A DNA stretch of 64,000 nt from Bradyrhizobium jicamae. GTDB lineage: Bacteria; Pseudomonadota; Alphaproteobacteria; Rhizobiales; Xanthobacteraceae. The position numbers and the translations under genes were made by a program. Location of the stretch: contig NZ_LLXZ01000160.1 of assembly GCF_001440395.1 (NCBI RefSeq), positions 52,741 through 116,740 of the forward strand, written 5' to 3'. The notes under the pieces were generated by a model. It made no database searches. It saw only the letters and a list, made by a program, of their open reading frames with translations, and was not told where the DNA came from. Positions 42,029 to 50,411 of this stretch are shown piece by piece (within the stretch, counting starts at the first letter, position 1; each line of letters starts with the position of its first letter).

Positions 42029-42684
42029 GGAAATTCCCTTAACACCGAAAATCCCCCGGCGGAGCAAAACGCGAACTTATGGCTAATGTGGAACCCGCCA
42101 TCGGCGGTGTCTTCGCCACAATCGGCGCCCGGTCACCGACATTGAGGTCCATACAAGCCAACTGCCCGCGTTGCCCCCGGCGGGACGTCGAAAGGAAGGC
42201 GCGAGGAAAGGATCGGCCGCAAGTTCGTCTACGTCGTGCTGGTGATCGTGGTGCTGCTGAGATCATCAGTTTCTCGGATCGCTGTGATCGTTCCGCGCAT
42301 GCTCAGCGAGCCATGCGGCGTTCTTCTTCTTTGCGATGCGATGGAGTGCCGATGAAGCGGCCGAACGAGGGAAACGGCCCAGGTATTTGCGATCAAGGAG
42401 TAGACGAGGCCCGGAGTGCCTAGGAGTCCGGGCCTCGTGGCCTCCAGTGGTAGCACTCGTCTGATGAACGAGCGCCCTGCCCCCCGCTGCAAGCGACGGC
42501 GTTATAGATCGTCGTTAGCTGTGCGGCCAATCCGTACGAGTACGGTGCGCGGCCGTCGCGCGGCGCTGTGTGACAAATTGATCAGCAAAATGCGACATCC
42601 CGGATCGCAAAGCGGCCGGCGATGACGCCGGCGCCAATGCGCGAGATCTGTGAAGGATTACAACAACAATTATTCGCCGCCGTC
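42029..42684. other. Intergenic stretch with a strong hairpin
   Basis: 656 bases with no gene I can support. The one clear structure is a perfect 11-bp stem at 42405-42415 and 42427-42437 (cgaggcccgga / tccgggcctcg) with an 11-base loop. Short frames on both strands look like random high-GC openings. Confidence 0.45.
42405..42437. terminator. Strong isolated hairpin
   Basis: Perfect 11-base-pair GC-rich stem, loop gtgcctaggag. It has no T-tract and no adjacent coding gene on either side, so it could end a small RNA or be a decayed repeat. Confidence 0.3.
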
Positions 42685-42981
42685 TTACCGCTTATCGAAC
42701 GGAATATACTGATGATACTCCTTCGGCTCAGAGCTCCGGTATCGCGCGGGCACGGTGCCACGATCGATCGAATGGTCGATTTCCTGCTGCCGGGTCATCT
42801 TGGCCGGTTTCTTCTTTTTCGGCGCCGCCTTCTTCTCGGTCGCCGTGGTTTCCGGCGCGGCGGTCGATGATGTTGCAGCCGGCGGGGTCCCACCGCTCGG
42901 CGCGCCCTGCGCCAGCGCGGCGCCGGCCGGCACGAGTACCAGAGCCGACGCGGCCGCCACGAGATGAGACAGTTTTCGCAT
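42685..42981 (-). CDS. Hypothetical periplasmic protein, Lys/Pro/Ala-rich
   Basis: 98 aa from ATG 42981 with GGAG six bases upstream. Signal peptide to about residue 25 (cleavage AALAQ). The mature part has a low-complexity linker (GGTPPAATSSTAAPETTATE), a lysine patch (KKAAPKKKKPAK), then a conserved-looking tail MTRQQEIDHSIDRGTVPARY with RSSEPKEYHQYIPFDKR. Function unknown. The basic patch suggests binding to anionic surface polymers. Confidence 0.68.
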   Translation of the reverse strand: MRKLSHLVAAASALVLVPAGAALAQGAPSGGTPPAATSSTAAPETTATEKKAAPKKKKPAKMTRQQEIDHSIDRGTVPARYRSSEPKEYHQYIPFDKR

Positions 42982-43019
42982 GGGAAACTCCAGCTCCGGC
43001 CCGTTCCAGCGCGACCCTA

Positions 43020-43265
43020 TTACGTCCGCAGCCGTCCGCACACCGGGATTTTGGCGAAGCGGAACGTCGCAGCCTGGCTGTGCTTTGCCCGGCTGCAGGT
43101 CGTGAATACGAAGGCGAGCCGGCTGCACTGCCAGTCCGGGCCGAGGGCGGCGCTGGCGGCTGGCTCGGGAGAGGACACGCCGGCCACGATGAAGCCAATG
43201 AAGGCCAGCGCGAGGATGGCGGCGGTGACAACGAGGTTCTTGCGGGTCCACCAATTGTGGGGCAT
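43020..43265 (-). CDS. Hypothetical membrane-anchored small protein
   Basis: 81 aa with one N-terminal membrane segment (LVVTAAILALAFIGFIVAGV) after a short WWTRK start, then an exported part with three cysteines (DWQCSRLAFVFTTCSR, KIPVCGRL). It lies 38 bases upstream of the Lys-rich periplasmic protein on the same strand, so the two may be co-transcribed. Not recognised. Confidence 0.55.
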   Translation of the reverse strand: MPHNWWTRKNLVVTAAILALAFIGFIVAGVSSPEPAASAALGPDWQCSRLAFVFTTCSRAKHSQAATFRFAKIPVCGRLRT

Positions 43266-43464
43266 GGCGGTCGATCCTGTTTCGGAAGTGCCGGAGAATA
43301 GGAACGACCCGCCGCGGTTCCTGTGAACTGGTTCACATTACACGGGTTTGTGCGCAGGCCCGCTGGATGCGGAAATTTGTATAACTCGCGTAAATCCGTT
43401 GCGGACGCGCAACCCTTGGTCGAGACTGACCGTTCGGGGCGAATCGCCGTGTGCGGGGCGTGCG

Positions 43465-43680
43465 ATGGACGAGCAGGAAGCGGTTTACGACCATAACAGG
43501 TACAGGCAATTGCTGGCGGAAGCGGTCGATGAGACCAGGCGGCTCGAGCTGATCGAGATCATGATCCGCGAGAAAGCCCGCGACAGGCTGGAGGCGCAGC
43601 GGGTCGCAGATCGGGCAGCGATGACGGCCATGACGGTCGCGCGCGTTCTCGGGCAGAGCGGACGTCGCGGCAGCTTCTAG
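43465..43680 (+). CDS. Hypothetical small helical protein
   Basis: 71 aa from ATG 43465 (MDEQEAVYDHNRYRQLLAEA). Highly charged, all helical, no signal. The upstream in-frame region lacks such bias, which supports this start. Its TAG stop overlaps the first base of a palindromic repeat. Function unknown. Confidence 0.6.
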   Translation: MDEQEAVYDHNRYRQLLAEAVDETRRLELIEIMIREKARDRLEAQRVADRAAMTAMTVARVLGQSGRRGSF

Positions 43681-43776
43681 AGCATGATCCGGACCCGAAA
43701 GGCCGCGTTAGCGCAAAGCTTGTAGCGGTTTTCCCTCGCGACAAACGCGGAACGCGTTTGCGCGGAGATCATGCTC
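43680..43776. repeat. Palindromic repeat with GAGCATGATC arms
   Basis: Outer arms gagcatgatc (43680-43689) and gatcatgctc (43767-43776) are perfect complements; an inner hairpin caaacgcg-gaa-cgcgtttg lies at 43742-43760. Repeats with GAGCATGATC ends are, by recollection, abundant in Rhizobiales intergenic DNA. It begins on the last base of the upstream stop codon. Confidence 0.75.
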
Positions 43777-43840
43777 AAACAAAAAGATAAAGCGGGATGA
43801 CATTCGAAGACAAAGTCATCACGCTCTGGGACGGTACCGG

Positions 43841-44023
43841 TCACCGATCCGACGCAAGCATCATCACCGAGCCGACCAGACCGATCAGCGCGCAGGCGAG
43901 CAGGCTATATTGCACGAACGCCAGCTCCAGGCGCGGGGATTCGCTCGCCGTGGCCATCTCGTAGAGCAGCCAGCCTGATGTAAGCCCGCTCATCAGCATC
44001 AATTTGGCCCATTTGCTGTTCAT
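43841..44023 (-). CDS. Hypothetical small membrane protein
   Basis: 60 aa with two likely membrane segments (LMLMSGLTSGWLLYEMATA and YSLLACALIGLVGSVMMLA). No family recognised. It is divergent from the DUF6481 gene. Confidence 0.6.
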   Translation of the reverse strand: MNSKWAKLMLMSGLTSGWLLYEMATASESPRLELAFVQYSLLACALIGLVGSVMMLASDR

Positions 44024-44148
44024 GCAAGCCTCCCCTGCTCTACCGGCCCCCTTTCGACGCTGGCATTTTCCCCCGGGTTCACTTACCTAGTCGCATTCCG
44101 CGCCCGTGGCGCGTCCAACCCCAAGAGTGAAAGCGACAGGCCTTTTCT

Positions 44149-44502
44149 ATGAGTGGATTCAAGGAACCGAACTTCGCGGATCGCCAGAAGGCCGCGATGC
44201 AGGCGCGGCAGAACATTTTGAACAAGTTTCGCGCCCAGCCGGGACCCGACGATCCCGAAGTGAAGCGCCGGCAGGCCGAGCGCGAGGCCATTGCTGCCGC
44301 CCGCGCCAAGGCAAAAGAGGCCAAGGAGGCCGAAAAGGCCGAACAGAAGCGTCTGGAAGCCGAGGCCGCCGCGGCGGAAGCCGCCAAGTTAGCGCGCGAG
44401 AAGGAAGAAGAAGCCGCCAGACAGGCAGCGCTGGAAGCCGAGCAGAAGGCCAAGCGCGACGCCCGTTACGCCGCACGCAAGAGCAAGGGCAAGAAGCGGT
44501 AG
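44149..44502 (+). CDS. DUF6481 family protein
   Basis: 117 aa, cytoplasmic and very rich in Ala, Glu, Lys and Arg. A conserved start (MSGFKEPNFADRQKAAMQAR) is followed by a long single coiled coil and a basic end (ARKSKGKKR). The start motif is characteristic of a small alphaproteobacterial family (DUF6481). Function unknown; RNA or membrane binding by the basic tail is possible. Confidence 0.8.
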   Translation: MSGFKEPNFADRQKAAMQARQNILNKFRAQPGPDDPEVKRRQAEREAIAAARAKAKEAKEAEKAEQKRLEAEAAAAEAAKLAREKEEEAARQAALEAEQKAKRDARYAARKSKGKKR

Positions 44503-44550
44503 GCAAGACGCGTATCGCGGCCTCTTGCCGGCAACAGATGCAGCCCCTGC

Positions 44551-44677
44551 CCGTCATTCCGGGGCGATGCAAAGCATCGAACTCTGATGTGCAATTGCAC
44601 ATCAGAGGATCTCGAGATTTCCCGGTGCGCAATTTGCGCATCTGAGGTCTGGTCCTTCGGACCATCCCGGGAATAGC
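44551..44677. repeat. Compound palindromic repeat
   Basis: Imperfect outer arms (ccgtcattccggg at 44551-44563; cccgggaatagcgacgg at 44666-44682) enclose a perfect 26-base palindrome at 44582-44607 (centre gcaattgc), a related second stem near 44623-44645 and the hairpin ggtcc-ttc-ggacc at 44651-44663. By recollection this multi-hairpin type is frequent in Bradyrhizobium intergenic DNA. It lies between convergent genes. Confidence 0.7.
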
Positions 44678-44683
44678 GACGGC

Positions 44684-44908
44684 TCAGTTCTTCTTCATGG
44701 CGTCATCTTTTTTCATGCCATCGTGCTTCATGCCGTCCTTCTTCATCATGCCGCCCTCTTTCTTCATCGCGTCCTTGGACATGGACTCCTGCTTCATGCC
44801 GTCGCCCTTGCCCATCTTGTCCTGAGCGAAGGTGGCGGGCGCGAACGCAAGGCCGAGTGAAACGAGCGTGGCCGAGAGGATGAGGCCGATACGGGTCGTG
44901 GTGCTCAT
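44684..44908 (-). CDS. Pentapeptide MXKDX repeat protein
   Basis: 74 aa, exported (signal to about residue 29, cleavage FAQD). The mature part is repeats of Met-X-Lys-Asp/Glu-X (DKMGKGDGMKQESMSKDAMK and on to the end), which defines the MXKDX family. Met/Lys-rich secreted proteins like this may bind copper or other soft metals; that role is inferred from composition only. Confidence 0.85.
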   Translation of the reverse strand: MSTTTRIGLILSATLVSLGLAFAPATFAQDKMGKGDGMKQESMSKDAMKKEGGMMKKDGMKHDGMKKDDAMKKN

Positions 44909-45249
44909 GGGGTGGTCGTCCTTTGGGGTTGGATAGATTCCTCGAAAGCGACATCTGCCGCTTCCCCAACGACGAGTCCGCGACCGGCTTTGTTACCGGC
45001 CACATCCCGAAGTTCGTCCGAAGTCACGGTTAGTTGAAGCGGGCAAGTTAATTCGCGGTAACGCTCCGCGGGTGCGTACGCGGCAGCCGATCAGGCTTGC
45101 TGAAATCAGGGTTGCCGTCCCGCGCCGCCTCGACCTATCACACCGCCTCAACCTATCAGACGAGAACTGCTTCGGATGACGACCGGCTAACATGGGCTCA
45201 GGCCGGTCACCGTCGTCGACCCAAGAATCAAATTTGCAGGGGAGAAACC
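44909..45249. other. Intergenic region upstream of the first TRAP operon
   Basis: 341 bases. It contains an 18-base imperfect tandem duplication at 45125-45160 (two mismatches between copies; core cctatca) about 90 bases before dctP. No regulator gene adjoins. No clear promoter was picked out. Confidence 0.4.
45125..45160. repeat. 18-base tandem repeat upstream of dctP
   Basis: ccgcctcgacctatcaca at 45125-45142 and ccgcctcaacctatcaga at 45143-45160 differ at two positions. They might be paired binding sites for a regulator encoded elsewhere, or a simple slippage product. Confidence 0.5.
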
Positions 45250-46272
45250 ATGCTCACACGCCGCCATGTCATCGTAACAGCGCTTGCCGCCCCTGCCGTG
45301 CTTCGTTTCGGCACCGGCACCGCCCATGCCGCCACGACGCTGAAGATCTCACACCAGTTCCCGGGCGGCACGATCGACAAGGGCGACTTCCGCGACCGGC
45401 TGTGCCGCATGTTTGCCGCCGAAGTCGCCAAGCGCTCGGGCGGCGAGATCGCAGCCGAGATCTATCCGAACTCCTCGCTGATCAAGACCAACGCGCAATT
45501 CTCGGCGATGCGCAAAGGTGCGCTCGATATCAGCCTCTATCCGATGCCCTATGCCGGCGGCGAATTACCGGAGACCAATATCGGCCTGATGCCGGGTCTG
45601 GTCGCGACCTACGACCAGGGCCTGCGCTGGAAGAAGGAGCCGGTGGGCAAGGCACTGACCGATTTCCTTGCCGACAAGGGCATCATCCTGCTGACCTGGG
45701 TCTGGCAGGCCGGCGGCGTCGCCAGCCGCTCCAGAGCGATCGTCGCGCCTGAAGATGCCAAGGGGCTGAAAGTGCGCGGTGGCTCGCGCGAGATGGACAT
45801 GGTGCTGCAGACCGCGGGCGCAGCGGTGCTGTCGGTGCCGTCGAATGAAATCTACGCCGCGATGCAGACCGGCGCCTGCGACGCCGGCATTACCTCCTCC
45901 ACCAGCCTGATCTCGTTCCGCCTCGAAGAGGTCGCGAAGTCGCTGACCTCCGGCGCCGGCGCCTCCTACTGGTTCATGCTGGAGCCGCTGATGATGTCGA
46001 AGGCGATCTTCGACAAGCTACCCAAGAACCAGCAGGATATCATCCTGTCGGTCGGCAGCGAGCTGGAGGCGTTCGGCCGCAAGGGCGCGCAGGACGACGA
46101 TATCGAGGTCGCCAAGGTCTATGAGAAGGCCGGCGCCAAGGTCAGCCAGCTCGATGTCGCAACCGTCGGCAAGTGGCGTGACATTGCACGCGACACCGCG
46201 TGGAAGGACTACAGCGCCAAGACGGCGACGTCGGCCAATCTGCTGAAGCTCGCCAGCGACGTTGCCGCATGA
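45250..46272 (+). CDS. dctP: TRAP transporter periplasmic binding protein DctP (system 1)
   Basis: Extracytoplasmic solute receptor of 340 aa from ATG 45250, preceded by GGGGAGAAA. The leader TRRHVIVTALAAPAVLRF has a twin-arginine-like start and cleavage near AHAAT. The mature part has the DctP pattern (TLKISHQFPGGTIDKGD; AAEVAKRSGGEIAAEIYPNS) and the conserved ligand arginine region in GLKVRGGSREMD. It overlaps dctQ as ATGA. The substrate, usually an organic acid, is unknown. Confidence 0.92.
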   Translation: MLTRRHVIVTALAAPAVLRFGTGTAHAATTLKISHQFPGGTIDKGDFRDRLCRMFAAEVAKRSGGEIAAEIYPNSSLIKTNAQFSAMRKGALDISLYPMPYAGGELPETNIGLMPGLVATYDQGLRWKKEPVGKALTDFLADKGIILLTWVWQAGGVASRSRAIVAPEDAKGLKVRGGSREMDMVLQTAGAAVLSVPSNEIYAAMQTGACDAGITSSTSLISFRLEEVAKSLTSGAGASYWFMLEPLMMSKAIFDKLPKNQQDIILSVGSELEAFGRKGAQDDDIEVAKVYEKAGAKVSQLDVATVGKWRDIARDTAWKDYSAKTATSANLLKLASDVAA

Positions 46273-46823
46273 TGCATGGTCCGATTCCGGATCAACAGGA
46301 CCGTTCCGGGGCCGCCACAGGCAACCCGCTCGTGGCGGCGCTCGACCGGGCGCTGGCGCTGTGCAACCGCGTCATCGTGGTCTTTGCCGCGTTCGCGCTG
46401 ATCGCGGCCTGCGTGATCCTCAGTTACAGCGTGCTCGGCCGCGCGCTGTTCCACAGCGCCAATTACTGGCAGGACGAGGCGGCGGTCTTCCTCCTCGTCG
46501 GCGCCACCTTCATGACCGCGGCCTATGTGCAGGGCCAGCGCGGCCATATCGGCATCGAGGCCTTTGTCGGGTTGATGTCGCCGGTCGCCAATCGCATCCG
46601 GCTGTGGCTGGTCGATGTCGCAAGCCTGCTGTTCTGCGCCTTCTTCGCCTGGAAGTCCTGGACGCTGGCACATGAGGCTTATGTCGACGGCCAGGTGTCG
46701 AACTCGATGTGGTCGCCCCCGCTCGCGATCCCCTATGTGTTGATGGCGCTGGGCATGACGCTGCTGTGCCTGCAGATCCTGTTGCAGATCATTATTCCCT
46801 TTGCTGGTGCTTCACGTCGATGA
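46269..46823 (+). CDS. dctQ: TRAP transporter small permease DctQ (system 1)
   Basis: Membrane protein of 184 aa with four spans. The start ATG 46269 overlaps the dctP stop. The DctQ hallmark is in the second half of the first repeat (ANYWQDEAAVFLLVGATFMTAAYVQ, W-x-DE), then GHIGIEAF. Overlaps dctM as ATGA, so dctPQM are translationally coupled. Confidence 0.92.
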   Translation: MMHGPIPDQQDRSGAATGNPLVAALDRALALCNRVIVVFAAFALIAACVILSYSVLGRALFHSANYWQDEAAVFLLVGATFMTAAYVQGQRGHIGIEAFVGLMSPVANRIRLWLVDVASLLFCAFFAWKSWTLAHEAYVDGQVSNSMWSPPLAIPYVLMALGMTLLCLQILLQIIIPFAGASRR

Positions 46824-48178
46824 GCGTTCTTGGAATTGGTATCAGTTACGGCGTAGCGACCCTGTTTGCGATGTTTTCCGGCATGCCCATCGCGTTTGCC
46901 CTGGGCGCGGTCGCCGTCGTCTTCATGGCGATCTTCATGCCGACGGCCTCGCTCGATACGGTGACGCAGAACGTCTACGAGGAAATGGCCTCGATCACGC
47001 TGTTGTCGATCCCGCTATTCATCCTCAAGGGGGCGGCGATCGGCAAATCCCGCGCCGGTCAGGATCTCTATTCGGCGCTGCATGCCTGGCTGCATCGCGT
47101 GCCCGGCGGGCTCGGCGTCGCCAACGTGTTTGCCTGTGCGCTGTTTGCGGCGATGGCGGGCTCCTCGCCCGCGACCTGCTCGGCAATCGGCTCGGCCGGC
47201 ATTCCCGAGATGCGCAAGCGCGGCTATTCCGGTGGCTTTGCCGCGGGGATCATCGCCGCCGGCGGCACGCTCGGCATCCTGCTGCCGCCCTCCATCACCA
47301 TGATCCTGTTCGCGGTCGCCGCGGAGAAATCGCTGGGCCGGCTGTTCTTGGCCGGCATCGGGCCAGGGCTTTTGCTGGTGACCTTGTTCGGCTTTTACGC
47401 GGTATTCCGCTTCCGCAAGGAATACGCCGTGGCGAAGGCGCTCTACGAAAAGAGCGGCACAGAGTCGGCGATCCTGCAGCGCGACGAATTCACCATGGCC
47501 GAGCGCTTCACCATGCTGCCGCGGGTGATCCCGTTCGTGTTGCTGCTCACCGGCGTGATGGTCGCGCTCTATGGCGGCTACGCCACGCCGTCGGAAACGG
47601 CGGGGCTTGGCGGCCTGCTGGCGCTGGTGCTGATCGCGGTGATCTACACGGTATGGCGGCCGAGCGACCTCTCGCCGATCCTGACATCCACCATCCGCGA
47701 ATCCACCATGCTGATGATGATCATCGGCATGTCGCTGCTCTATTCCTACGTGATGAGCTATCTGCACATCTCGCAGTCGGCGGCGGAATCCATCGTCGCC
47801 ATGCATCTGCCACGCTGGGAGTTGCTGGCCGCGATCCTGCTGATGGTGGTCGTGCTCGGCTTCTTCCTGCCGCCGGTTTCGATCATCCTGATGACGGCGC
47901 CGATCATCCTGCCGCCGCTGCGCGCCGCCAATTTCGATATCATCTGGTTCGGCGTCGTCATGACCATCGTGATGGAGATGGGGCTGATCCACCCGCCGGT
48001 CGGCCTGAACATCTTCGTCATCCGCAACGTCGCGCCGGATATTTCCTTGAGCGAGGTGATCTGGGGCACGCTGCCGTTCGTGCTGCTGATGATGCTGGCA
48101 GTGCTGCTGTTGTGCTTCTTCCCGGGGATTTCGACCTGGCTGCCGGACCTTGTGATGGGGCCGGACGGAGGGCGGTAG
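46820..48178 (+). CDS. dctM: TRAP transporter large permease DctM (system 1)
   Basis: Large membrane subunit of 452 aa with about 12 spans that carries out sodium-driven transport. Motifs: MPIAFALGAVAVVFM, GSSPATCSAIGSAGIPEMRKRGY, GTLGILLPPSITMILFAVAAEKSLGRLF and the matching second-half PPVGLNIFVI. Length is slightly above the usual 425-430 because of an insert around residues 215-240 (RKEYAVAKALYEKSGTESAI). Start ATG 46820 fits the dctQ overlap. Confidence 0.92.
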   Translation: MSVLGIGISYGVATLFAMFSGMPIAFALGAVAVVFMAIFMPTASLDTVTQNVYEEMASITLLSIPLFILKGAAIGKSRAGQDLYSALHAWLHRVPGGLGVANVFACALFAAMAGSSPATCSAIGSAGIPEMRKRGYSGGFAAGIIAAGGTLGILLPPSITMILFAVAAEKSLGRLFLAGIGPGLLLVTLFGFYAVFRFRKEYAVAKALYEKSGTESAILQRDEFTMAERFTMLPRVIPFVLLLTGVMVALYGGYATPSETAGLGGLLALVLIAVIYTVWRPSDLSPILTSTIRESTMLMMIIGMSLLYSYVMSYLHISQSAAESIVAMHLPRWELLAAILLMVVVLGFFLPPVSIILMTAPIILPPLRAANFDIIWFGVVMTIVMEMGLIHPPVGLNIFVIRNVAPDISLSEVIWGTLPFVLLMMLAVLLLCFFPGISTWLPDLVMGPDGGR

Positions 48179-48254
48179 GTTAACCACCGTCACCCCCGTA
48201 GCAGGCGGCCCCACAACGCCTCAGCCAGTGAGTCATAATCACCGTGCAGCGGTA

Positions 48255-49484
48255 CTAGAGGTAGGATAGCCACCAGTCGCTGCGACGTTTTTTGATGCCG
48301 GCAAACCATTTGCAAAGCGGATAGAGCGCCGCCACAACCGCAAGCCAGACGGAAAACACGCCCGGGAGGCCGAGGCCGTATCCGTTCGGCTTGTCGGCAG
48401 GGAATGGACCAAACAGCCAGCCCGTCTCCGCACCGCTCGCCCACGCGAAGACCACCGCGAGCGCGTGAATAACAAAAACATGAACCACATAATAGAAGAA
48501 CGGAACGCGGCCGAAGGTGGTGACCCACGCCGCGAACCGGCCGCGCGCGTTCTCAACCGCAGCAAGCAGCAGCAATGTCGGCCCGATCGTCATGGCCAGA
48601 TACAGCAGCGATGGCGGATATTTTTCGCAGTTGATGAAGGACAGCAACGTCGCAATTGCACCGGCTTGAACGGTCCAGGGCGCGGGGTCGCCGTAGACGT
48701 TGCTCGCCCGCAGCGAAACGAAAACGACCACCGCAGCGGTGCCCCATCCAACGAGCCAGCGCGTCCGCTGCGCACGATCGAGCGTGAAGACCGGACCGAG
48801 CGCGTAGCCCGCCGCCATCACGCCGATCCACGGGATCAACGGGTAGACGGCGAACCACTTCACGGTGGCGCCGAACTGCAGCAAGGCCGGCTCATGCAGG
48901 AAATTCCAGATCGGCGCGGCCGGGCCAAAGGACTCTGCCTTGATGGGATCGAGTAGATTGTGCCCGGCGATCAAGACGAGCGCGATGGCCGCGACCGCAC
49001 TGCGCGGCAGAAAGACCAGCACGGAGAGCGCAATCATTGACGCGCCGATAGCGAAGATGACCTGGCTGAAGAAGTAACCGAGATCGAAGCTGAAGGTCCA
49101 AGCAAAGCGGACGAGCGTGAGCTCGATCAGTACGAGCCAAATCCCGCGCGTGAGCAGGAAGCGGCTGAGCTGCCACGTGCTACGGCCGCGCTCACCGTAG
49201 AGGAATGCCGACACACCTGCGAGAAGGACGAAGGCAGGTGCGCAGAAATGCGTGATCCAGCGCGTCATGAACAGCGCGGGATCGGTCACGTCGCGCGGGT
49301 TGAATCCACCCGAGGCGAAGAAATCGCGCACATGGTCGAGCGCCATCAACACCATCACCAGGCCGCGCACGAGGTCGACGGAATCGATGCGCGTGCGCGC
49401 CGCCGTCTGCCCGGCGATTCCGTTCCTCGCCTGGCCGGTCCAGGACAGGGCTTCCCGTTGCCCGGCTTCGAGACTTGCATTCAT
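48255..49484 (-). CDS. Membrane protein, heparan-alpha-glucosaminide N-acetyltransferase-like (DUF1624/COG3503)
   Basis: 409 aa from ATG 49484, which has GGGAGGATC upstream; about ten membrane spans. The N-terminal signature RIDSVDLVRGLVMVLMALDH plus VRDFF is the catalytic-domain start of the HGSNAT/COG3503 acyltransferase family, with the conserved histidine in the DH pair and HFCAPAFVLLAG following. Members are thought to move acyl groups across the membrane to a sugar. It converges on the first TRAP operon and has no obvious partner. Confidence 0.82.
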   Translation of the reverse strand: MNASLEAGQREALSWTGQARNGIAGQTAARTRIDSVDLVRGLVMVLMALDHVRDFFASGGFNPRDVTDPALFMTRWITHFCAPAFVLLAGVSAFLYGERGRSTWQLSRFLLTRGIWLVLIELTLVRFAWTFSFDLGYFFSQVIFAIGASMIALSVLVFLPRSAVAAIALVLIAGHNLLDPIKAESFGPAAPIWNFLHEPALLQFGATVKWFAVYPLIPWIGVMAAGYALGPVFTLDRAQRTRWLVGWGTAAVVVFVSLRASNVYGDPAPWTVQAGAIATLLSFINCEKYPPSLLYLAMTIGPTLLLLAAVENARGRFAAWVTTFGRVPFFYYVVHVFVIHALAVVFAWASGAETGWLFGPFPADKPNGYGLGLPGVFSVWLAVVAALYPLCKWFAGIKKRRSDWWLSYL

Positions 49485-49555
49485 GATTTGATCCTCCCAG
49501 CGCACAGGTACGGCAAAGGTGCCGCGGGAGTTTCAATCCGGCTGCCGGGGCGATG

Positions 49556-50254
49556 CTAACGCCCCGCTCGCGCCGCGATCGCGCCGCCGCCCACCACCTG
49601 CAGCAAATCCGTCCGCACAGCCTCGATATGCTGCTCCAGGAACCGGCAGGCCTCGTCGATCTCTTTCGCGCGGCACAATGCGATCAAATGGGCGTGCTCC
49701 TCTTCGGCTGTCCCCATGGCCTTGGTGTTGGAGAGTTGCAAACGCGTGTAGCGGTCGCTGGTCTGCAGCAACGCCACGACGATCGCCTTGGTGCGCGGCT
49801 GCCGCGCGTGCACATACATCGCCATATGGAAGTCGGCGTTGAGCTGCCCCCATTCGCTGACGTTGCGCGCCTTGATCGCCTTCACGAATCGCTTCTGGAT
49901 ATCGTCCAGCCCGGCAAAATCGTCTTCCACAAAGTGCGGCGCCGACTGCGCCAGCAGCCGCGGCTCCATGATCCGGCGGAGGTCGAACACATCGTTGATC
50001 TCGTCCAGCGACAGCTCCGAGACGATCGCGCCCTTTTGCGGCACGATCCGCACCAGCCCTTCGGCCTCGAGCTGAAACAGCGCCTCGCGTACGGGAATGC
50101 GGCTCACGCCGTAGGTATCGCCCAGCGCATCCTGCCGAAGCTGCGAGCCGGCCGGATAGGTCCCGTCGAGGATCGCCTGCCTGAGCTGGTCGACGATCGC
50201 CGCCGACAGCGTCCGGTGCTTCAGAGGGCTTTTCATTTGATCTTCCGTCGTCAT
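49556..50254 (-). CDS. GntR family transcriptional regulator (FCD domain)
   Basis: 232 aa from ATG 50254. Residues 10-80 are a GntR winged helix (LRQDALGDTYGVSRIPVREALFQLEAEGLVRIVPQKGAIV), described here as two blocks; residues about 85-220 are an FCD domain with histidines suited to metal binding (NADFHMAMYVHARQP, EEEHAHLIAL, LEQHIEAVR). It is divergent from the second TRAP operon, with a perfect palindrome in the shared region, and so very likely its local repressor or ligand sensor. Confidence 0.9.
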   Translation of the reverse strand: MTTEDQMKSPLKHRTLSAAIVDQLRQAILDGTYPAGSQLRQDALGDTYGVSRIPVREALFQLEAEGLVRIVPQKGAIVSELSLDEINDVFDLRRIMEPRLLAQSAPHFVEDDFAGLDDIQKRFVKAIKARNVSEWGQLNADFHMAMYVHARQPRTKAIVVALLQTSDRYTRLQLSNTKAMGTAEEEHAHLIALCRAKEIDEACRFLEQHIEAVRTDLLQVVGGGAIAARAGR

Positions 50255-50343
50255 CGCCGGCCTTTCTGATCGAGGCGGCACAATTTTCGCACGTCGACGC
50301 GGTGCCGACCCAGCAAAAGCTGACAGGGCTCCACAATCTCCAT

Positions 50344-50349
50344 TTGACA
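50344..50349 (+). promoter_or_regulatory. -35 candidate of the second TRAP operon
   Basis: Perfect consensus TTGACA five bases upstream of the palindromic operator. A -10 box is less clear: tacatt (50365-50370, four of six matches, 15-base spacer) lies over the right arm of the palindrome, so a bound repressor would block polymerase. Confidence 0.5.
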
Positions 50350-50353
50350 GGAT

Positions 50354-50368
50354 TGTATAAATTATACA
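50354..50368. promoter_or_regulatory. GntR/FCD operator palindrome
   Basis: tgtataa-a-ttataca is a perfect 15-base palindrome midway between the divergent GntR and dctQ starts. TGTAT/ATACA half-sites are well known for FCD-type GntR proteins. It overlaps the expected -10 region of the dctQ promoter. Confidence 0.65.
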
Positions 50369-50411
50369 TTTTACAAGTGCACGACAAATTCTGGGGGCAG
50401 CGGGGCTCATT

